From contig JAJTJC010000035.1 in assembly GCA_021295155.1 (NCBI GenBank), positions 1,206,022 through 1,270,021 of the forward strand: DNA of 64,000 bases. The letters are read 5' to 3'. The position numbers and the translations under genes were made by a program. Under the pieces are notes generated by a model that saw only the letters and a list, made by a program, of their open reading frames with translations, ran no database searches and had not been told where the DNA came from. Each line of letters begins with the position of its first letter. Positions within the stretch are counted from its first letter, which is position 1. Of the stretch, positions 58,504 through 64,000 are shown in pieces. Source of the DNA: Flavobacteriaceae bacterium D16 (GTDB taxonomy: Bacteria > Bacteroidota > Bacteroidia > Flavobacteriales > Flavobacteriaceae).

Positions 58504-59970
58504 ATGGGAAAAATTACTGGATTCATGGAATATGACCGCAAGGTTGAAAAATATCAACCTGTGGACGAGCGCACCAAGCACTATAAGGAATTTACTATTC
58601 CCCTAAAAGAAAAGGAGTTGAAGGAGCAGGGGGCTCGTTGCATGGATTGTGGTATTCCTTTTTGCCATAGTGGTTGTCCCTTAGGTAACCTCATACCCGA
58701 TTTCAACGATGCGGTCTATAGGGGTAAGTGGGAACAGGCAGCCAGCATATTACATGCCACAAACAACTTTCCAGAGTTCACAGGAAGATTATGTCCGGCA
58801 CCCTGTGAAGAAGCTTGTGTTTTAGGGATTAATGAAGATCCCGTATCCATAGAGAATATTGAAAAGAACATTGTTGAAACTGCCTTTACAAAAGGTTGGG
58901 TAAAGCCACAACCGCCGTCTATACGGACAGGGAAAAATATAGCCGTAGTAGGATCAGGTCCGGCAGGTTTGGCAGCCGCACAACAACTTAATCGTGCCGG
59001 GCATAAGGTAACTGTATTTGAGCGCGACGAAAATCCTGGAGGCCTCTTACGTTATGGGATTCCTGATTTTAAAATGGAAAAGTACATCATAGATCGGCGT
59101 CTTGAAGTGCTTAAAGCAGAAGGAATTGAATTTCGATGCGGTGTTCATATCGGACAAGATATCTCTGCGGATAAACTAGTTCAGGAATTTGATGCCGTAG
59201 TACTCTGCGGTGGTGCCACTGTAAGGCGTAGTTTACCCATTAAGGGTACTGAACTAAATGGTGTAGTTCAGGCGATGGACTTCCTTGCCCAGAATAATCG
59301 CCGAGTGGCCGGGCATACCCAATTTGAAACGGAATTGATTGCGAAAGATAAAGACGTAATAGTGATTGGTGGTGGTGATACTGGATCGGATTGTATTGGG
59401 ACATCGTTCAGGCACGGGGCAAAATCGGTTGTAAATTTTGAAATATTACCCAAAGCTACTCCGGAGAGACCTGAAAATCAGCCCTGGCCTTTTTGGCCCA
59501 TGCGTTTAAGAACCAGTTCTTCTCATAAAGAAGGGGCAGATAGGGTATTTAGTATTTCCACCAAAGAATTCGTAGGAGATGAAGCGGGCAACCTGAAGGG
59601 TTTAATAACAGTGGAAGTAGTCTGGGAGAAACAAGCAGGACAAAGGCCAGTGCTTAAGGAAGTACCGGGTACGGAGAAAGAATGGAAATGCGAAATGGCC
59701 TTACTTGCCCTGGGTTTTACAGGCTCGGAGATGACTATAGCAGATCAACTTGGGCTGGAAACAGATCCCAGAACGAATATCAAGGCCTCTGCCGCAAACT
59801 ATAAGACCAATATTCCCGGTGTTTTTGTAGCCGGAGACCAGCGCAGGGGACAGTCTTTGATTGTCTGGGCAATTTCCGAAGGTCGGCAGGCGGCACATCA
59901 TGTAGATATTTATTTAATGGGAAGTTCAAAGCTCCCATTGAAGGGGGAGGGTGACTTACCGAGGATTTAA
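58504..59970 (+). CDS. gltD: glutamate synthase small subunit
   Basis: A 488-residue FAD/NADPH protein that supplies electrons to GltB. N-terminal cysteine clusters CMDCGIPFCHSGCPLGNL and FTGRLCPAPCEEACVLGI bind 4Fe-4S. Nucleotide motifs are VVGSGPAGLAAA (FAD) and VIGGGDTGSDC (NADPH). I start at the ATG at 58504 (MGKITGFMEYDRK), 7 bases after gltB; a longer frame upstream overlaps gltB and is not expected. Length is standard. Confidence 0.96.
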   Translation: MGKITGFMEYDRKVEKYQPVDERTKHYKEFTIPLKEKELKEQGARCMDCGIPFCHSGCPLGNLIPDFNDAVYRGKWEQAASILHATNNFPEFTGRLCPAPCEEACVLGINEDPVSIENIEKNIVETAFTKGWVKPQPPSIRTGKNIAVVGSGPAGLAAAQQLNRAGHKVTVFERDENPGGLLRYGIPDFKMEKYIIDRRLEVLKAEGIEFRCGVHIGQDISADKLVQEFDAVVLCGGATVRRSLPIKGTELNGVVQAMDFLAQNNRRVAGHTQFETELIAKDKDVIVIGGGDTGSDCIGTSFRHGAKSVVNFEILPKATPERPENQPWPFWPMRLRTSSSHKEGADRVFSISTKEFVGDEAGNLKGLITVEVVWEKQAGQRPVLKEVPGTEKEWKCEMALLALGFTGSEMTIADQLGLETDPRTNIKASAANYKTNIPGVFVAGDQRRGQSLIVWAISEGRQAAHHVDIYLMGSSKLPLKGEGDLPRI

Positions 59971-60056
59971 GATCTCCTGATTGCGCCTTGGACCCCTTTT
60001 TGTTGGGTAATTGTTTTTTTCTTAAATTGAGGAAACTCATTAACAACCAACCTATT

Positions 60057-61019
60057 ATGAAAACATTCTTGTCATTAAGGCCGCTTAGTGTGGGCCTGCT
60101 TTTGTTGTCAATACTCTTTACAGGATGTAAATCGGACCCAAAAAAGCAGTCGGTTTCTAAATCGGAAATAGCGGAACCTAAGCGTGAGGTAATTGAAGTG
60201 GTAACCCGATCCATGGAATTTTTTGCTCCAGACACTATCAATTCGGGGTGGAACACCTTTGTTTACAAAAATCTTTCTACAGAACCTCATTTCATCTTGC
60301 TTGACAAATATCCGGAAGGATTTAACATCGATAATACTATAAAAGAAGTGGCTCCAGCCTTCGAGCAAGGAATGGCTATGATAATGGAAGGTAAAATGGA
60401 GGAAGCGATAGCTGCCTTTGGCACACTGCCGGAATGGTTTTCCCAGGTGGTGTTTTCAGGTGGTACCGGTTTAATATCGCCACAGGAGACTGCTATTAGC
60501 ACCCTGCACCTGGCTCCTGGATATTATATCATGGAATGCTATGTTAAAATGCCAGATGGTCGATTCCACACTTCCATGGGTATGGCTAAAGAATTTATAA
60601 TCCGGGATGAGGACAGTGGAAATAAGCCTCCTGAAGCCAGTGTAAGTATTACTATTTCCAGTACTGACGGCATCACCTATTCAGGGAATTTAGCAAAGGG
60701 AGCTACTATTTTCTCGGTAACCTATGGAGACCAGATTGCTCACGAAAATTTTGTAGGGCATGACGTGAACCTTGTTCGCATGGAAGCAGGGGCCGACCTT
60801 GATGCTTTGGAAGCATGGATGAACTGGGCTACACCGAATGGACTTATGAGCTCTACAGCTCCTGCCGGATTTACATTCTTAGGAGGAACCAATGATGCAC
60901 CCGAAGGTAGCGTTCACTATTTTGAAGCAGAGCTCCTCCCTGGTGATTATGTTCTTATTGCTGAGGTGCCCGACACAACAGAGAAAGGTATGCTTAAAAC
61001 ATTTACAATAGCTGACTAA
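60057..61019 (+). CDS. lipoprotein with two similar domains, unknown function
   Basis: A 320-residue exported lipoprotein (lipobox FTGC, Cys23). Two beta-sandwich-like halves: residues about 50-190 (EVVTRSMEFFAPDTINSGWNTFVYKNLSTEPHFILLDKYPEGF) and about 190-320 (ISSTDGITYSGNLAKGATIFSVTYGDQ and FEAELLPGDYVLIAEVPD). Both halves end with a PGDY/PGYYxxxx pattern (LAPGYYIMECYV, LLPGDYVLIAEV), which is reminiscent of cupredoxin-like folds, though I cannot confirm a copper site. The start codon is the ATG at 60057; the longer frame is not a signal peptide. It stands alone after gltD. Confidence 0.7.
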   Translation: MKTFLSLRPLSVGLLLLSILFTGCKSDPKKQSVSKSEIAEPKREVIEVVTRSMEFFAPDTINSGWNTFVYKNLSTEPHFILLDKYPEGFNIDNTIKEVAPAFEQGMAMIMEGKMEEAIAAFGTLPEWFSQVVFSGGTGLISPQETAISTLHLAPGYYIMECYVKMPDGRFHTSMGMAKEFIIRDEDSGNKPPEASVSITISSTDGITYSGNLAKGATIFSVTYGDQIAHENFVGHDVNLVRMEAGADLDALEAWMNWATPNGLMSSTAPAGFTFLGGTNDAPEGSVHYFEAELLPGDYVLIAEVPDTTEKGMLKTFTIAD

Positions 61020-61093
61020 GCACCATCCGGCATTTGTTTCACATACCCGTATTTATGATTGCTTACTGCGTCTTATAGCTTTAATTTGATTGA

Positions 61094-61118
61094 GTGGGGA
61101 GGAGGCGCATAGCGCCCC
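61094..61118. repeat. 25-bp dispersed repeat, copy 1
   Basis: The 25 bases starting GTGGGGAGGAGGCGC and ending AGCGCCCC contain GGCGC-ATA-GCGCC. An identical copy stands at 63759-63783. Both are in the same orientation, one on each side of the Lon-like gene, and both follow a TTGATT. Confidence 0.85.
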
Positions 61119-61168
61119 ACCTAATTATAGACGGCACTGTATCACTAAATAATTGGATGTTGCTATAG

Positions 61169-63580
61169 CTAAATAGTGAGGTATTCCTCTTTTTGGTTAC
61201 GTCCTGATGAAGGAATGACATTGGCGTTTAATTCTCTTATCCTTTCATCCACACGATAATGCACGGAGTTTATTGAGAACGATCCGCCTTTAAGCCTTAT
61301 ACCTGCAGGAAAACCGGTAATGATTTCTAACCCATCATCTACCGTATCTATAGCCCAAATAGAAAATAATCCTTGTTCAACAGCAAGTACAACTTCTTTT
61401 TTTAACATCAGATTGTCCACATTTGGCTTGGGAATGATGACCCCTTGGTTTCCATTCAAACCATTCTGATTACAAACTTCAAAAAAGCCCTCTATCTTCT
61501 GATTAATGGCCCCAACTGGTTGTAATTCCCCTTTTTGGTTGATGGATCCAGTCACTGCAATCCCCTGATTAATCGGCAAATCGGCCAAGCAGGATAATAA
61601 AGCAAATAATTCCGCACATGAAGCACTGTCGCCATCTATTTCAGAATAGCTCTGTTCAAACACCAAACTTGCGTATAAGCTTACTGGATTATCCTGCCCA
61701 TACTTTTCAAGCAGATACCCCTGTAGAATTAGTGTTCCTTTGGTATGGATGGGCCCCGAAAGCTTGGCCTCTCTCTCAATATCAACTAATCCTACTTTAC
61801 CAGAAGCAATACTAGCTGTTATCTTGTTAGGTTTCCCAAAGCTAATATCTCCGAGATCCAGAATTGATATCCCATTGATCTGCCCAACTTTTGGTTCTTT
61901 TAAGTCAATCATCAATCGCCCTTTCTTTATTAGTTCATTGATCTTTTCCTGTATCAGGTTAGATCTAAAATAGCGGGCTTCTATTGCCTGATCAATATGC
62001 CTTGCATCTATTTCTTTCATTTTGCTCAATCTCGTATAGTGATCAGCCTCGTGAAGAATGTCTCTGATTTCTCTGAATTTAATGGATATTTTTTCTCGAT
62101 CTTCTGCCATTCGTGAGGCATGTTCAATAAGCCTGCCCATGGCCTGATCATTTATGGGAAATAAATCATTTTCTCTTTGTATCTTATAGGTAACACCGGC
62201 AAAATCCTGAATATTCTTGAGGGAATAATCCATCGCCGTATCAAATTCGGCCTTAACTTTAAAGAGCTCTTTAAAATCCTCGTCAAGTTCGTAAAGCAGA
62301 TAATACCATCTGGGAGAACCAATCAAAATAACCTGAATATCCAGTGGAATTGGTTCAGGCTTCAAACTTTTCGCACTTATAATTCCAAATTGTTCCCTTG
62401 CATCTTCAATAACGATCTCATTATTTTTTAGTGCCCTCTTCAAGCTATCCCAGGAGAAGTATGAAAACAACAGGTCTTTTAAAGGAATAATTAAATATCC
62501 ACCGTTTGCCTTGTGTAATGAACCACCACGAATCAAAGTAAAATTAGTGATCAGGGTTCCCATGTAGGATTCATGTTCTAATTTGCCAAATAAATTAGTT
62601 AAGGTAGGATTAAGCTCTAATACAATTGGTGCACCAGACAGCTCGGTATTGTCCGTAATTACATTTACTTCGTACTTCTGGAAACTAATCTCCTGTTTAT
62701 AGCTAGGGCCTTCCTGCTGGATACTAGCTTTTAAAAAATCATGCAAATTAGATATAATGTCTTTTTTGATTTCAAAAAGATGCAAAAGTACATCTTCAAA
62801 ATCCTTGTACTTGTTCTGCAATTCCTTCAATAATGTATCTATGGCATATGAAGCAATGCTTTCATCTAATAGGAAAAGTGATTTATTACTTTCCCGTTCT
62901 ACTTCGCGATTTTTTTGAATAAGGTGAAACAGTTCATCCTTTAGTTCCGATTGCTTTGCAAGGATTTGGTCGCGTTCTTTCTTATTTAATTTGTTAAATT
63001 TTTCATCGCTCAAAGGAGCCCCTTGTGCATCGGTTGGAATTACCAAAATTTCTATTGGGGTACGGGTTACGGTAAAATTATTTTCATGGGCCTTATTGTG
63101 GATTTTTTGGAATAACTCCTTTTCTTTTTGTCTAAACTCTTCAATGATTTGCTCTTTTTTATCGTGATACTCTTTGCTTTCAAAAGCATTGATCAGCATT
63201 TTTTGTATTTCTGAGATCAACTGCTGAATTTCAACCTTAAAAGTTTGTCCATCTCCGTTCGGTAGTTTGAGTTTTTTTGGGTAAAAGGAATCTTGAAAAT
63301 TATTCACATAGCACCAGTCTCCTGGGGTTGTTTCCAATTTTGCCTTTTCTTCAAGAAAATGATTCACTGCCTTGGATTTACCACTTCCAGGATATCCCGA
63401 AACATAGATATTAAAGCCCCCTCTTTTATTTCCAATTCCAAATTCCAACGCTTTTAGGGCACGTTCCTGGCCTATAAGTGGTTTGGAGGGTTCACTGTTC
63501 TTGATCTGATTCCAGTCGATTTTCTGTCCAGAAATTTCTTTTCGTAAATCTCTTGAAGTTAATGTATGTATCATGGACAA
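61169..63580 (-). CDS. Lon-like ATP-dependent protease (AAA+ / S16)
   Basis: An 803-residue AAA+ protease of the LonB/LonC-like type, without the substrate-binding N domain of bacterial LonA. Walker A GYPGSGKS at residues 62-69, a long coiled-coil insert (about 100-270), and an S16 domain at about 590-790. The catalytic dyad is Ser in EIDGDSASCAELFALL (about 650) and Lys in PVGAINQKIEGFF (about 695). No signal peptide. Its promoter has the operator at 63633-63646 and the -7 box TACCTTTA (63610-63603). The start may be Met1 or Met3 (63574). Quality control during stress is inferred. Confidence 0.9.
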   Translation of the reverse strand: MSMIHTLTSRDLRKEISGQKIDWNQIKNSEPSKPLIGQERALKALEFGIGNKRGGFNIYVSGYPGSGKSKAVNHFLEEKAKLETTPGDWCYVNNFQDSFYPKKLKLPNGDGQTFKVEIQQLISEIQKMLINAFESKEYHDKKEQIIEEFRQKEKELFQKIHNKAHENNFTVTRTPIEILVIPTDAQGAPLSDEKFNKLNKKERDQILAKQSELKDELFHLIQKNREVERESNKSLFLLDESIASYAIDTLLKELQNKYKDFEDVLLHLFEIKKDIISNLHDFLKASIQQEGPSYKQEISFQKYEVNVITDNTELSGAPIVLELNPTLTNLFGKLEHESYMGTLITNFTLIRGGSLHKANGGYLIIPLKDLLFSYFSWDSLKRALKNNEIVIEDAREQFGIISAKSLKPEPIPLDIQVILIGSPRWYYLLYELDEDFKELFKVKAEFDTAMDYSLKNIQDFAGVTYKIQRENDLFPINDQAMGRLIEHASRMAEDREKISIKFREIRDILHEADHYTRLSKMKEIDARHIDQAIEARYFRSNLIQEKINELIKKGRLMIDLKEPKVGQINGISILDLGDISFGKPNKITASIASGKVGLVDIEREAKLSGPIHTKGTLILQGYLLEKYGQDNPVSLYASLVFEQSYSEIDGDSASCAELFALLSCLADLPINQGIAVTGSINQKGELQPVGAINQKIEGFFEVCNQNGLNGNQGVIIPKPNVDNLMLKKEVVLAVEQGLFSIWAIDTVDDGLEIITGFPAGIRLKGGSFSINSVHYRVDERIRELNANVIPSSGRNQKEEYLTI

Positions 63581-63632
63581 TTAGTAGTTAATCATATAGG
63601 ATTAAAGGTATTATACTTGGATCATCCTTGCC

Positions 63633-63646
63633 ATGATGCCAGTCAT
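63633..63646 (-). promoter_or_regulatory. FNR-type operator for the Lon-like gene
   Basis: ATGAT-GCCA-GTCAT, with the -7 element TACCTTTA starting at 63610 on the minus strand, at the usual 22 bases. It lies 30 kb from the rest of the regulon. Confidence 0.7.
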
Positions 63647-63758
63647 CTGCACGTAATAAGAATTATGAAACCAAAAGCCTAGTAAATTGACATTCTAGTT
63701 GGCCGAGCTGATTTCACATCTGCTTGCGAATGGCAGTAAGCGGGGTTATCTTGATTAT

Positions 63759-63783
63759 GTGGGGAGGAGGCGCATAGCGCCCC
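63759..63783. repeat. 25-bp dispersed repeat, copy 2
   Basis: Identical to 61094-61118 and in the same orientation, with an inner GGCGC-ATA-GCGCC hairpin. It lies between the Lon-like operator and the rRNA terminator, in a region of 300 bases with no gene. Confidence 0.85.
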
Positions 63784-63845
63784 GCGGTAGGTAATGGAGG
63801 TGGTTTAGGGTGAGGTTTTGGGAGGGAAGGAGGTAGTAGTAAGGC

Positions 63846-63882
63846 AAAAAAAAACCCTGACGATCTTACGATGTCAGGGTTT
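63846..63882 (-). terminator. rRNA operon terminator
   Basis: On the minus strand, AACCCTGAC pairs with GTCAGGGTT across an 11-base loop (inner ATC/GAT pairing) and is followed by a run of T, just downstream of the 5S gene. Confidence 0.88.
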
Positions 63883-63888
63883 AAAAGA

Positions 63889-63998
63889 AGGCGGCGACCT
63901 ACTCTCCCACTTGGTGTAGCAGTACCATCGGCGCTGACGGGCTTAACTTCCCTGTTCGGAATGGTAAGGGGTGGACCCCGTCGCCATGGCCACCTGAG
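63889..63998 (-). rRNA. 5S ribosomal RNA
   Basis: The minus strand reads CTCAGGTGGCCATGG... through CCGAACAGGGAAGTTAAGC, GCGCCGATGGTACTG and GTGGGAGAGTAGGTCGCCGCC, the standard 5S sequence blocks. The whole gene seems to be within the window, with the 5' end within a few bases of the right edge. The 23S gene would lie beyond the window. Exact ends are approximate. Confidence 0.9.
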
Positions 63999-64000
63999 TT

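Overview
The window looks like chromosomal DNA of a marine-type member of the Bacteroidota, most likely Flavobacteriaceae. The pointers are a type IX secretion C-terminal domain on a 1884-residue surface protein, many promoters of the Bacteroidota form TAnnTTTG, short intergenic spaces, few Shine-Dalgarno sequences, and characteristic families (TPR-cyclase hybrids, NhaD, a long Pta, MlaEFD). I see no prophage, insertion sequence, plasmid or CRISPR array. The left edge holds a tRNA-Val(GAC). The right edge holds a 5S rRNA gene and its terminator, the downstream end of an rRNA operon.

Bases 1-31.8 kb hold mostly stress, survival and fermentation genes: a sigma-region-4-like protein, Hsp20, patatin lipase, a YtxH/holin-like/small-protein operon, Pta-AckA, four UspA proteins, a DUF2267 protein, a WG-repeat protein, a flavinylated lipoprotein, a slipin, a zinc-ribbon protein, a flavin reductase/M20 peptidase/P-loop operon, an M50 protease/baeRF/terpenoid-cyclase-like/dodecin operon, phosphoribosyltransferase, hydrolase, an ArsC-like protein without its cysteine, a CDP-alcohol phosphatidyltransferase, an MlaEFD lipid transporter and an AI-2E-type permease. 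The strongest signal of the window is here. Thirteen intergenic palindromes fit MTGAY-N4-RTCAK, an FNR-like 5-4-5 geometry. In nearly all of them a TA that opens a TAnnTTTG-like -7 element lies exactly 22 bp from the palindrome edge. This is what a class II activator site at about -41.5 would look like. Twelve of the sites lie in this region and one precedes the Lon-like protease at 63.6 kb. I read this as one regulon run by a Crp/Fnr-type activator, similar in content to the dormancy and anaerobic-survival regulons of other phyla (DosR, Anr).

Bases 31.8-46 kb: folate genes (pabB and a pabC-like gene); a giant secreted protein with Ig-like domains, a subtilisin-like domain with Glu where His is expected, and NGFSFV hexapeptide repeats; then a possible cyclic-nucleotide module made of a PycTM-like membrane protein, an HD phosphohydrolase and a TPR-transmembrane class III cyclase. 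After this comes an ECF sigma cluster with a putative anti-sigma factor, an LTxxQ-type periplasmic protein and an outer-membrane barrel. Around 46 kb lie decayed repeats, two terminators, tRNA-Val(TAC) and a broken copy of that tRNA carrying a hairpin insert.

Bases 46-64 kb: FolC, a TonB/ExbD/ExbB set, NhaD, an amino-acid (glutamate-type) dehydrogenase, acyl-CoA dehydrogenase, glutamate synthase (gltB, gltD), a lipoprotein with two similar halves, a Lon-like protease flanked by copies of a 25-bp repeat, and the 5S rRNA gene.
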